64,000 bases of DNA. It comes from Strigamia acuminata. Its lineage: Eukaryota; Arthropoda; Chilopoda; Geophilomorpha; Linotaeniidae. Every line of letters begins with the position of its first letter. The stretch's first letter is position 1. The position numbers and the translations under genes were made by a program. The notes beneath the pieces are model-generated. The model was not told the DNA's origin. It was given only the letters and a program-made list of their open reading frames with translations, and made no database searches. This document shows, piece after piece, positions 20,701 through 30,808 of the stretch. The DNA lies in the NCBI GenBank assembly GCA_949358305.1, contig OX442317.1, positions 13,694,991-13,758,990 of the forward strand. The letters run 5' to 3'.

Positions 20701-21456
20701 GTGGTGAGGAATATTATAGATGCCTTTTCTCAAAAAACGTTCTTCTTTGGGAACCTCTTCGGCATGTTCCTCTACAACGTATTGCATTATTGCCTCATCA
20801 TACCTCTTCTTGAGATCTTCATTCGTGTCTATTCGTTTGAGAGTATTTGCCAATTGGTTTATCGATTTTTCCCAATTAGAGTCCAAATCCTCTTCTAAAC
20901 CGTTGAATGGCAACAGAACTTCATATCTTCCGTCATCCATCCGCTTGGTTGTCTTTTCAAATCTGTCTCTTGTAAAGTCCGATTCCTTTTCTCCAGAATC
21001 TATTCCTATTGCTTCCAGATTCCACAATTTGTCCAGCTTCTGATTAATATCGATCTGGCAGGTATTGCAACACGATGTAAGATCGGCTTCCTCTTCAAAC
21101 AGGCTGGTATTTCCAGCTGCACCGGAAAGTACCCATCCGAACAACGTGTTGATAAGTCCAAGATCTTCATTAATCTTCTTGCGACCTTCTTTCAGAATTT
21201 TCCACCAAACGTCAACTCCTAACAGGAGGTCAACATTGGCAGTCGTTGCTGGCAAATCTTCGGCTAACTCCATTTTCAGTTTCTTCACCTTTTCTATGAC
21301 AGAAGGATTCAAGATTCCTTGCACTCTCGGAAGGTTTTCAACGGATAACATGGTCAACTTGATATCTTGTTCATCATGTTTTGACTTGAGATTTATGTTG
21401 AAAACATCGTAGTCTATTTCTGCTGGCGTAGAGTCATTAAATCTTTGAGTGGTCGC
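17755..21456 (-). pseudogene. gag-pol: BEL/Pao gag-pol polyprotein, C-terminal part of element B (split by hAT)
   Basis: An open frame of 1233 codons plus stop runs from the hAT target duplication to 17755. It starts inside the region after the protease motif (ATTQRFNDS) and continues through the connecting region (LLGVDVWWKILK, LINTLFGWVL). RT follows (VFNASSAKKGKLS, ADIKQAFLQV, active site FMDDLTSGG near 20259), then RNase H (VFCDASMKAFG, RLELTAALVG, SDSTITLAW). Integrase has HGDISETL...CAICRREK and the catalytic GIDHLGP, FSDNSKTF and GGAWERLVRS motifs. It ends in the DUF5641-like tail (PYFWPLARIKEIFPG). The first ATG in the fragment is at 21357, but that is an internal Met, not the native start. 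No stop or frameshift is present; the only visible lesion is the hAT insertion. Confidence 0.93.
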
Positions 21457-21463
21457 CGATATA
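21456..21463 (+). other. 8-bp target site duplication of the hAT-like element, left copy
   Basis: ccgatata is repeated at 22509-22516 directly after the element. One copy corresponds to the uninterrupted coding sequence seen in A and C. Confidence 0.92.
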
Positions 21464-22508
21464 TAAAGATGCTATTTTTGCGGAAAATAAATTTTGTTGA
21501 AAATGTTTTTAAAAGTGTGGATAATGCAAATGGATCATTTTAACAACAAAATTTTTGAAATTGGAGGTGGTTTTTGGTCCGCAATTGCCGCAATCGGACC
21601 GTAATGCCGCAATTTTGCGGAAAATCCGCAATTTTGCGGAAAATCCGCAATTGGTCGATATTTGGGCGTGTTTCGGAAAAATTTGGAGAACGTACGTATT
21701 ACGTATACGTAATATCGCCGTATCGGATACGTCAACACGACTTTTTCGTATATAAACACTCTGTATGCATTGCATTGGTATTGCCACAACAATTCTCCAT
21801 GAAAACTTCAAATTTCGTTTGAAAACTTCAAATTTCGTTTGAAAACTTCAAATTTCGTTTGAAAACTTCAAATTTCGTTTGAAAACTTCAAATTTCGTTT
21901 GAAAACTTCAAATTTCGTTTGAAAACTTCAAATTTCGTTTGAAAACTTCAAATTTCGTTTGAAAACTTCAAATTTCGTTTGAAAACTTCAAATTTCGTTT
22001 GAAAACTTCAAATTTCGTTTGAAAACTTCAAATTTCGTTTGAAAACTTCAAATTTCGTTTGAAAACTTCAAATTTCGTTTGAAAACTTCAAATTTCGTTT
22101 GAAAACTTCAAATTTCGTTTGAAAACTTCAAATTTCGTTTGAAAACTTCAAATTTCGTTTGAAAACTTCAAATTTCGTTTGAAAACTTCAAATTTCGTTT
22201 GAAAACTTCAAATTTCGTTTGAAAACTTCAAATTTCGTTTGAAAACTTCAAATTTCGTTTAAAAACTTTAAACTGCCTTTATAAACTTTAAACTGCCTTT
22301 ATAAACTTTAAACTACCTTTATAAACTTCAAATTTCCTTTAAAAACTTCAAATTTTGTATAAAACCTTGAAATTTTGATCAAAAACTTCCCGGATGAGCC
22401 CGCAATAGGTCCGCAATAAGTCCGCAATAAGTCCGCAAAATGCCGTTTTTTAATGCCGCTTTCCACCCGCAATTTCACTGTTTTAAGTCCGCAAAAATAG
22501 CAACTCTA
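21464..22508. mobile_element. Non-autonomous hAT-like DNA transposon (1045 bp) inside element B
   Basis: The ends are inverted repeats of about 21 bp: left TAAAGATGCTATTTTTGCGG and right (reverse complement) TAGAGTTGCTATTTTTGCGG, with two mismatches. Both start with the YARNG pattern of hAT ends, and the target duplication is 8 bp, as in hAT. The interior has CCGCAA-rich flanks (21575-21655 and 22398-22500) and a 20-bp minisatellite in the middle. There is no transposase, so it depends on an autonomous relative. It broke the gag-pol of B just downstream of the protease motif. Confidence 0.88.
21801..22390. repeat. 20-bp minisatellite inside the hAT-like element
   Basis: Twenty-three consecutive identical copies of gaaaacttcaaatttcgttt fill 21801-22260, followed by about six diverged copies to about 22380 (aaaaactttaaactgccttt and variants). 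The sharp change from perfect to degenerate copies suggests recent expansion from one side. No spacers are present, so it is not a CRISPR array. Confidence 0.97.
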
Positions 22509-22509
22509 C

Positions 22510-24069
22510 CGATATACTTCCACATTTCCTTAACTTGAGACGGTTGACCAATGCAGTGGTAATAAATGACCTATGGCTGCCCGGATCAATCATGCCACGA
22601 ATATGATGAAATCCACCAGACTTCGTTTTTAAATCCGCGGTGAAAATCATTAATTGAAGGGTCGTGGAGATGGCACATGAGACGTGGGTCGTCACTTGTG
22701 GCTCCTTCGGCTTCTCTACATTGCTTGGAGAATTCTTCACTTCTTGTTTTTTGCAAATGGTGGAGTGATGTCTCCCACCGCAATGCTTGCAGGAAAATTT
22801 GACTTTGCAATCACCGACTCTATGTCCAGTTCTGAAACAGTTAAAACAAAGTCTGTTTTTCTTAACTATTTCGATTTTTGCATTGATTTCGTACTCCTTT
22901 CCGCACGATCCATTCAGATGATTGTCGTCACAAAAAATGCACTTTACAGTCTTTGAAGGCGCACTTTTGTTGTCCGATTTAGGTTCACTCTTTGTCTTTG
23001 CACTTGTAGACTGCTTGGCGTCTTGAGTGGCTGCACACGTGGTCATTGAACCCTTAGCTTTCTGTTTCTCAGCTTCAGACTTCTCATTCTTTTCTTTTTT
23101 CGATTTTTCAGAGGAAGAAACGTTTTCAGTTCTCTCAGCCATTGCAACTTCATTCAAAAAGAAATTGAGCAATGTCACGATATTCTTGTTTTGCATTCCG
23201 TGAACCTGGTAGAACCTCAATGCCATGGAATTCGGAAACTTGCTAATTATGTCGGGCAATAAGAAAGCTCCGGAAGTTTGAATTGGAATCTTTAATTGCT
23301 CGAGCAGTCTTATTGTCGCAGAAATTTTCGTCAAGTTTGCTTTTATCGCTTTGGTTGGATATACACTGGAAATTGTTTTTAAGTCTCTAATGGATTTGAT
23401 TAGTGCAGTTTGCTGGGCATCCTCATCACCATAGTTTCTGTCGAGTTCCTCTCTGGCTAAGTCATATGATTCCTCGATCAAAGGGAAGGTGGAGATGAGA
23501 GTCGCTGCCTCACCAATGCACATGGTCTGCAAGTATTGTAGTTTCTCAACGTTACTCAGGTCTGGATCCTTGTGTACGGAGGTCTCGAAGTTGCTTTTGA
23601 ACGTTTTGTACTTCAGAATATCTCCGTCGAATTTTACGGATTCCAGTTTGGGCAGCTTCGAATTTTTTCTAAACGAGGCTGTCGCATTCATAGATGTGTT
23701 TGCATTGAAGCTTGTAGACGTATTTAATCTTCCTCCCAACGTAGGAATTGATCGCTTGGAAATTTCGTATCTCCTGCGAAGAAGATCCACTCTAGCTTGC
23801 ATAGTCTCAAGCTTGTCAATGCATTCCAGATAAAATTGGTGGTCGGAATAATTCTGTAATTCATTCAAAGCACCTACTATCCGTGTCTCTTTTGGGTTCG
23901 CAGTTTGCACCAGCGCTTCCAGTTCTCCTGGATCTGCTGTCTTCTCCGATATAGACAACAGATGATTCATTGCTGTAACTTGCGATTTCCAACGTTGTTC
24001 CATTGTTTCAATCTGCTCCTCAGTGAGCAGATCACGCATTGTTGGCTCTGTTGTGCTATCTCTCTCCAT
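22510..24069 (-). pseudogene. gag-pol: BEL/Pao gag-pol polyprotein, N-terminal part of element B (split by hAT)
   Basis: A frame of 520 codons opens at the ATG at 24067-24069 (MERDSTTEPTMRDLL), chosen because it aligns with the MERD start of C; an in-frame ATG 26 codons upstream lies in leader sequence. It encodes a helical N-terminal gag region and a DUF1759-like block (LPKLESVKFDGDILKYKTF). A Lys/Glu/Ser-rich linker follows, then knuckle-like motifs CIFCDDNHLNGSC, CFNCFRTGHRVGDC and CKHCGGRHHSTIC. The protease motif is GMIDPGSHRSF near 22576-22608, where Pro follows the catalytic Asp instead of the usual Ser or Thr. The frame runs in phase into the target duplication of the hAT element. Reading on to a stop at 22483 gives only hAT-encoded residues. 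Confidence 0.93.
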
Positions 24070-24533
24070 TTCAAATTCACGGCGGTCAATTTTAAAACAG
24101 AAGACAATAACTTGAACAACAAAATAACACTTTGCAATGAAACTCAAAAAGAATAAAATTCAAAATTTTACACTTCAAAATGAATGAAAACTTAAAAAGA
24201 ATAAAATCACAATTTTATACCCCAAAAAGAATAAAATCAGAAATTTCACACTTAAAAAGAACTGAATTTTTCAAAGTTTTAATGCCCACGTGATAAGAAA
24301 AGCAAATTGAAAATACACGAATATCGAATGTTTTAACAATCAAGGATGCTAAAACAGACGAGCGACCTTGATCACGTATGAAAAACGTGACTCAAAAAGT
24401 CCTGCACAGTTTTGAAATAATTGACGGTTCGTTTGGAACAAATCTCGCCAAAACTCTATCATAAAATTCAAGATAATAACTGACAGCCCTTGCAATGAGA
24501 GACTGACCAGTAACTAGCATCAAAAGAATCTAA

Positions 24534-24563
24534 TCTCCCCTGCTTATGGCAGTTATATGGAGA
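24534..24563 (-). other. Conserved leader RNA hairpin, element B
   Basis: On the minus strand ATCTCC pairs with GGAGAT and CTGC pairs with GCAG around loop cataa. The inner stem differs from A and C (CTGG/CCAG) at both partners, so pairing is kept. Confidence 0.6.
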
Positions 24564-25001
24564 TGCATGCACAAAATTAAATAGAACACTTTTAAGATTT
24601 TCAATAAAATACACTTTACGAAATTTCCCTTTAAGACTAGCAAATGAAAAAGCAAAAACAACAATGGAATACCCAATACAACACCCTCATGCAATAAAAA
24701 TCTCCAAAACACACAAATAGAATGAAAAACAAAAGAAAATGCAATAATTTCAGGGGCAAACCAGCTTTCCAGCACAGCGCGTTGTGTTATCCAAATCCAA
24801 GATGGCGACCGTAGAATCCCGCTGATGACACTCAATTGTTCGTATTCGGCGCCAAACGAATCCCCGTTGTGACTGTTGTCACGTTGAACGATGATTGTTC
24901 TAGCAGACGACGAATCCCGAACGTATACTTCTCCCGTCGCATCAATCACGCATAGAACCGTATCAATGACGAACCGGAAAAACTCACAGATTTCAGACGG
25001 A

Positions 25002-25020
25002 ATCCTGGTCACGTGCACCA
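25002..25020 (-). other. Putative primer binding site, element B
   Basis: On the minus strand TGGTGCACGTGACCAGGAT, identical to A and C, 15 nt from the LTR end. Confidence 0.55.
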
Positions 25021-25035
25021 TAAATTCGTATCCTA

Positions 25036-26676
25036 TGTAGCGGTCAATCACACAGGACAGAAAAGAACTGAGCCATGGCGTTTTGAATCTCCCGCCAATC
25101 CACTCAAACGATCGTATAGTGAGGTTAGTACGTATACCGTGTGGAAACAGATTTAATTTGTCCCGAAATGCATTGGAGAATGAAGGAATCCCTGTAGAAA
25201 CTACTGTTGAATGGTATCCAAGTGTCCGCTTAACCATTGACCAGTCTGGGAAAATGTTTGGCTACTCCCGACACATTGTAATGGCGACGAAAGTAAAAAC
25301 TCCAGGAGATAACATAAAACAACTTATTTATTCGGAAGTAGAATGATAACTGACCAAATACACGAATGTACGTTGGCTAACAAAGAAAATGCACGTGCAA
25401 AACAATGGTCACGGCACGCGCCAAGGTAAAAAACACAATTGAGAAATTCCGTTGCTATGACAACGGAGAAAAATGAAATACATTGAAGTGAGCGATTGCT
25501 CAAAAATGCATTAAAATCAAATTGCAATATGTCAAAATGACCACAAAGATGTCAGGAACATAAAAGTAAATGGTAACAATGCTCAAAAACACTTAAAACA
25601 ATGAGAAAATACAGAAAGAATCGATCGGGAAGCAGACGATCGGCTCAGCCAATCAGAATACAGCAAAGTTACGTAATGCAAAGATTTGAATTTAAAACCT
25701 CACAAAATCACTGAAATGGTAAATAATATGCACTAAAATACAATGAAATGAAATAGTAAATGCAAAAGAAGTATTAATAATACAATAGAATCGATTTAAT
25801 AACGAAATTAGCGAATAAATCCAACATGGCGCCCGTACAACTCAATAAGAGCGGCAAAACACGACATTTGAATTCTGACACAAGAATATAGCAAATACTA
25901 GGTAATGTTACTAATAAATACACTTAGGAAAAGTAATTTCCTTCAAAATAAAGCACTTTTAATAAGAATACACATGAAAATTAGTCTTGAAAGAAAAGAA
26001 ACGATCGCGGACGGCAACGCATATGCGAGGTCCGTCACGATCGTTCGTACAGACAAAACGGCTGCTCCGGGAAAGAAACTAAGTGCACAGATCGACAGAT
26101 CACCCCTGAATTAGTCTAAAACAATATTAGGATCAATTCTAACGACAAGAATTCAATGAAAACGAAAGGTTAGAAGTTGGAGTCAAAACCGAACTAGATT
26201 TCGAAATATGACGTCACTCCAATTACACTAGTGAACTGTTTGACGACGGATGCACCCAATTTCACACGGAAACACACAAAATGAATAGGAATTGATAATA
26301 TAAGACAAATTCTTATAAATAACACTTGAAATGAATGCAATAGACAATGAAATATCATATTTTAATAAACAACAGTATCATAAAACACTTTAATAGTTTT
26401 AATAATGCAAAAAATCCTGTAAAATAAGATTAAAATGTTATGCAAAATAAAACACACTAGAATAAGTCTATTTAAACACACAATACCCAAAATTCATGAC
26501 AATATAAGAAAATAATGAACTAAAAGCTTTAATATGACACAAAAAACACCTGAAATGTAAGTCAAACTATTAGAAGCAAAATTTAACAACACTTTGAATA
26601 TTTAATAGGACAATAAAATGGCAAATAAAAAGCAGTATCAATTTATATTCCACTCTGTTTGCAACAGGTTGCAACA
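25036..26676 (-). repeat. 5' LTR of element B (1641 bp)
   Basis: Same length as 16059-17699 and identical by eye, including the hairpin at 25448-25467. It is followed by the TSD copy ccag at 26677-26680, where element D resumes. Confidence 0.94.
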
Positions 26677-29600
26677 CCAGTGTCGTTGATAAAGAGTTTG
26701 TCTGTCTTTAGTGTGTCTTGTTTTTTGTTTTGTGGTATGCCCAGGTCCCGTCTTCTATAAGGGATTCTGTCTTTCATTTACGGTTACTTGGCTAGAAAGT
26801 AGGCCCAAGTATTTTCACTTCAAGTTTTTTAATCGATTGGGGGTTTCCGTGGGTCAGTGTCTCGCGAACGTCGATTCGGGGACGGGCAAGACGGTGAAGC
26901 CCGACGATTGTCAGAATGTTCTCCCTAGTTATTCGGATGGGGAAGCGCTGGTCATTTCCTTGAGTTTGACCTGGAAGAAGTCCCGACGCGACTTCATTGG
27001 CTTTCTGGTTTGTTCTTAACAATAACAGAATTTCGCCACGCTGAGTTTTAGCGCTCAAAAGATAAGGAGCTCCCTTTCATTACGGGTTGCTTAGCAACTT
27101 ACCTCTACATTTACGCAACTAGACAAGTTGGTGGATTCAAGTCCAACACGGGGTAAGCCAAGTGCAATTGTCAGGTAGTCCCTTTTTCTGAGACTTCAAG
27201 TTTTAGTTAAAATACTGCTATTTCTCTCTTCCTTCTGAACGGAATCCTGTTGCTCCTGAAGGGTTTGGAGACGTCCATTCCTGGGTCAAAGTGGGTTGTC
27301 CTTCTCTTACGGCTCGATAAGCCTGACGTGGGTCCACCGATCCCACATTTTTCCTCGTGTTAAGCGGAAAAAAACACAATGCAATAGGGCCTCTCGCCTG
27401 TAGTTCCTTCTAGTTTGGTCATGCGTCTGTCCATAGAATACGGTGAAAGCTAGGGGTGGGAAACTAATTTAGGTGCCCTTCGATTCGTGGCGTTTCAGTG
27501 CCATTTCCTTCACAAGGGATGGGCATGATGCGGCCAGATCGTGTAGTGGCTCGCTACTAAAGCGAGTTAATCAATGTTTCTTCTTTTCTCTTTACGGGTG
27601 TCGCGACAAGCGAAAGGTTGGCCGGCAGACATGCATGATCGTCTCTTTCCTTTCTATTTCTTATCGTCTTGATGGTTCTTGTTGCCATTGTTACGCACAA
27701 CTGATCAACGTTGATGCCTTTCTCCTGATTCGTCTTGTCCCTTGTCCAGCAAGTCAGGGTGTATCGTTTAAGCAGGTAATAGGTGCTTTTCTTCTCTCAA
27801 TCTTCCTCTATTCAAAGAAATGCAAGTGGTACACAATTTTAGGGTCTTTAGACTTGCAGCGACATACGCCGTAATTGGTGGAGCTTGGTGTGATAGACTC
27901 GGGGGTCGTGTTTGGTCTCTCCTCTGCGACTCATTTTGGTTGAAGATTTGAATGCTCTTCCTTCCACCGGCAGCGGTCAGGGTCAAGTGGCCGATACGTT
28001 AGGGGTAATCGAGATGTTAGGTCCGCACGTTGTTCTTCTTCCTTCCGCGGTGGTTCCACTTCATTTGGAGGAGCCAGGGGGTGTAGACGACGGAGATATA
28101 GAATAGGTGATTGGTTATAAATTTCTTCTATCTTTCTAAAGTTTTCCGCTATCTGGGTAAGATGCGCCACGCTTTGGTGCAAGCTTTCCATTCTGTCAGT
28201 TCTTGAACAAGTTGTACTCTTTCATCAACTCTGTTTTAGGTTGATAGACGATCATGTGTTGTCACTCCAAGTAATCTCTGCGATACTCTCTTGTTGGAAT
28301 AGTTATAAATTGTCTCTTTCTCTTCTCTTGCCGCGCATAGTGCGCCGGCGGTTCCTGAAGTCAGCGGTCGTGCTCAGACCAATGGCGTCGATGTAGGTCT
28401 TTTTTGAGCTCACATCGAGCAAGAATTCTATTTCTACATCATTAATCCTTTACAAGCTATACAAAAGCATCCTTGTCATTCTTATACTTCTTACTTGAAA
28501 CAGTTAGGTTTTTGGGGAAATTTCTTCGTGGGTGGGGTCGATATAGATCTTCCATTTCATATCCTAAGTCGCCCAAATTGGGGGTGCGTTTGGGGTTGGG
28601 TCAAGACAACAAACAGCCCAGGTGCTCCTTCAACCACTCTTTTCTTCTTCTTCTCGTGGGCAGAAATTCCTGCGGTTGAAATTATGGCGGAATATTTCAG
28701 CGGGTTGGGTAATGACAACAACGATCTCCCCCATGAAACCTGGAAACTGACACTTGGAAAAAAAACCAAAAAGGGTTTGGTCTCTGAGGTTCCAAGGAGT
28801 TAGACTAACAAAAACTCCATTTTTCTTTCTACAATAAAAGGTGCTTTCTAGAGTCATGAGCGTCGATGTCGGGGTCAGTGGATTCATATAAGCTACTCCT
28901 TGGCATTTTTAAACAGGTAATAAGCGGTATGGCTTACGGTTCTACGAGGATGACGGGATGTCTTCTTGCTTGACAGGTGGTAGCCTGGGGAAGGGCTACT
29001 GAGGGGACTCGGTGGATAGCTGTCTGGGTTCCGGGTTGTGGCTGGTTAGCTCTAGTTTTCGGCGAAGTGCACGTCGTCCGGAGGCGGGGTTGATTTCTGT
29101 AGCTCTCTTTCTGTGCAGCTCTACTTCCTTCTCTTTTCCGTGGTGGCTTCCCAGGAGTCTTTCTTCTTTTCTATACAAGGTTGTTTTTCTTCTTTTCCTT
29201 TGATAATCATACTTAGGTTAATGTGAATGTCGGTATCAAGTTAGTCGCCAAGTGCTCTGGTACGTCTATCTCTTAACGGTCCGGGTGCCAGGGACCGAAG
29301 AATTTTCGGCGGAGTTATTTCTTATCGGTGCTTGCAACTAAGTGCACCCGAATCGCTACGCCCACTCGCCGGGCTTTAATTCGTTTTTTCTCAAATCAAC
29401 AGTTGCGTGAATTTAGTGTGCGTTCGTTGTCGTAGAGCGCCGAGCGTCGAAGTGGACAAGAACGGTTGTGCAACGGAGTTGCATTCCTTGATTTTTGTCA
29501 TTGTGGAATGGTCTTGCGGGGCAGTTGGTCTGACGCACGCTGTGTGCTCTTGTCGCTGTGGACAGAAGGTCGCAGTCGACTCACACATATCTCGGACCGA

Positions 29601-29900
29601 GATATTTTGTTATTTCTCTCTTTGTTTAATTCAGATAAATCTTCTTAGGATTGGGATGAGCTTCTCGTTTTTTGCGCAGTGGTTACTGAGCCTAGCTCGC
29701 GCCGCACAGAGTGCTAGCCTGCGCTGTTAGTTGATCGTATTCTTTGGTTGAGTTTTTGCGTATCGTTTGATCGGCGTTTGTTTTCATAACGCTATGTTCT
29801 CGTAGTTATAAGCTTTTGCGTTCGGGCCAGCCAGGACACGTGTTGGGGCCGGATGGTTAAACGAGTTCTCGTTGCCTTCTTTTTCGCGCTGGCAATACGC
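26677..29900 (+). other. 3' internal region of element D (non-coding)
   Basis: Starts with the right TSD copy of B (26677-26680) and runs to the 3' LTR of D. The sequence is T- and pyrimidine-rich with many tcttcttt runs. Frames reach at most 133 codons (27473-27874) and none has a recognisable domain or a counterpart in A-C. It ends in a pyrimidine-rich run and ggcaatacgc (about 29867-29900), equivalent to the pre-LTR motif of the coding BEL elements. I see no gene. Confidence 0.75.
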
Positions 29901-29916
29901 TGTTGCTAGCAACCGC
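29899..29916 (+). other. Boundary hairpin at the 3' LTR of D
   Basis: GC (29899-29900) plus GTTGC (29902-29906) pair with GCAAC (29909-29913) plus GC (29915-29916), with one t/c mismatch. The stem crosses the LTR start at 29901. Confidence 0.45.
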
Positions 29917-30808
29917 GATGGATTTAATTTTAGCTGTTTTGTCTTACCAAAATGATTTGTTTTCTCTCGTACGTCGTTATTTGATTACTTCTTCTTTTGG
30001 GAGAATGACTGCTTGTTTGACGTTTTCGTAGCTGCGCGTTTAGTGGTTTAGCGCGGTTTCAGGTCTTCAAAAGCCTTGACTCGTGTCCAGCACACTTTCT
30101 CGATGTTTAGTTCTGACCGTTTCGTTGTCGTGTTTGCTGCACCAGGATGTAGGCGAGCCAGTGATGCGTTATCGGTCACTTCCGGTTTGGGGTTTTAGTT
30201 GTTTGTTCAGTATTTGGAGATGATTTATGTTTTGATATAGTTTAAGTTCTTATACTAAGCTCGTATTAGTTGTTAATACGATCGATGCTGACATTTACTG
30301 ATTTTGTTAGCATTAAGTTGAGTTTTGGCCTTGCCTCCTGCGTGAGGCATCTAGTGGCAAGGAGACGAAGTCTGTATTTTTCATTAAGTGTCGTTTACAA
30401 GTTTTTATTCGGATTCGATTGTTCACGAGATGTTTTGCTCGTGAATTATATACAGTTACATTGTTTAAGTCAGTTTATGTTTACATTTTGAAGTAAAGAC
30501 ATCGTTTGTTTTTATTATGTCTTTTCTGTTCTTTTTGAACTGGCCGCGCGCGCGCTATTAGATGTTCGATCGAGAATAGGCCTCGCCATGCCAGCAGTGT
30601 TTTCCCTTGAGCGTGAGCTCTTTTACAGACAGGTCAGCCACGTTCAGGCCATTAGAGTGGCCAAGTTGATGTCAGGCGCGAACGTCAAAGTCACGAAACG
30701 ATCCGTGTCGTCGTTCGTGGATCTCGAGGACGGTTTGGGCGGGCCGCGCCGACATTTCTCCCGCCTTCCGGCGCCATCTTTCACGGTCTTCTGGTGGCGC
30801 CAGAAACA
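29901..30808 (+). repeat. 3' LTR of element D (908 bp)
   Basis: Matches 14079-14986 with one visible substitution (G at 30300). It ends cagaaaca and is followed by the TSD tttg within a satellite monomer. Confidence 0.94.

Larger units (their letters stand above)
24070..25035 (-). other. Leader region of element B
   Basis: Counterpart of the leaders of A and C. In minus-strand order it has the primer-binding-like site (25002-25020), a YY1-like motif (24797-24807), the covarying hairpin with inner stem CTGC/GCAG (24534-24563), and a TGTTTTAGC/GTTAAAACA hairpin (24329-24356). A 235-codon frame (24530-25237) aligns with the frame in the leader of A, but loses register near the hairpin. Not called as a gene. 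Confidence 0.7.
16059..26676 (-). mobile_element. BEL/Pao LTR retrotransposon, element B (nested in D, interrupted by hAT)
   Basis: A minus-strand BEL/Pao element inside the 5' part of D. Its 1641-bp LTRs (16059-17699 and 25036-26676) have equal length and no difference that I could see. The target duplication is ccag (16055-16058 and 26677-26680). In its own orientation it has the 5' LTR, a leader, gag-pol and the 3' LTR. The frame is broken only by a hAT-like insertion at 21464-22508. It is younger than D, and the hAT copy is younger still. Confidence 0.95.
14079..30808 (+). mobile_element. Non-autonomous BEL-type LTR element D (LARD-like), carrying nested element B
   Basis: Two 908-bp LTRs (14079-14986 and 29901-30808) differ at one position by eye (A at 14478, G at 30300). 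They are flanked by the 4-bp duplication tttg (14075-14078 and 30809-30812), and removing D restores a continuous satellite monomer. After taking out B, the internal region is about 4.3 kb with no gag, pol or other recognisable gene. The LTR ends (TGTTGC...), the primer-binding-like site, the pre-LTR pyrimidine tract and the 4-bp TSD link it to the BEL elements here. It probably moves with proteins supplied by a relative. Confidence 0.88.

Noticed and set aside
21801-22260. CRISPR-like regular repeat array
   Set aside because: The 20-bp units are directly adjacent with no unique spacers, in a eukaryotic transposon. It is a minisatellite.
22483-22509. End of the B gag frame at 22483 as a native stop
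   Set aside because: These residues are encoded by the end of the hAT-like element; the native frame continues at 21456.
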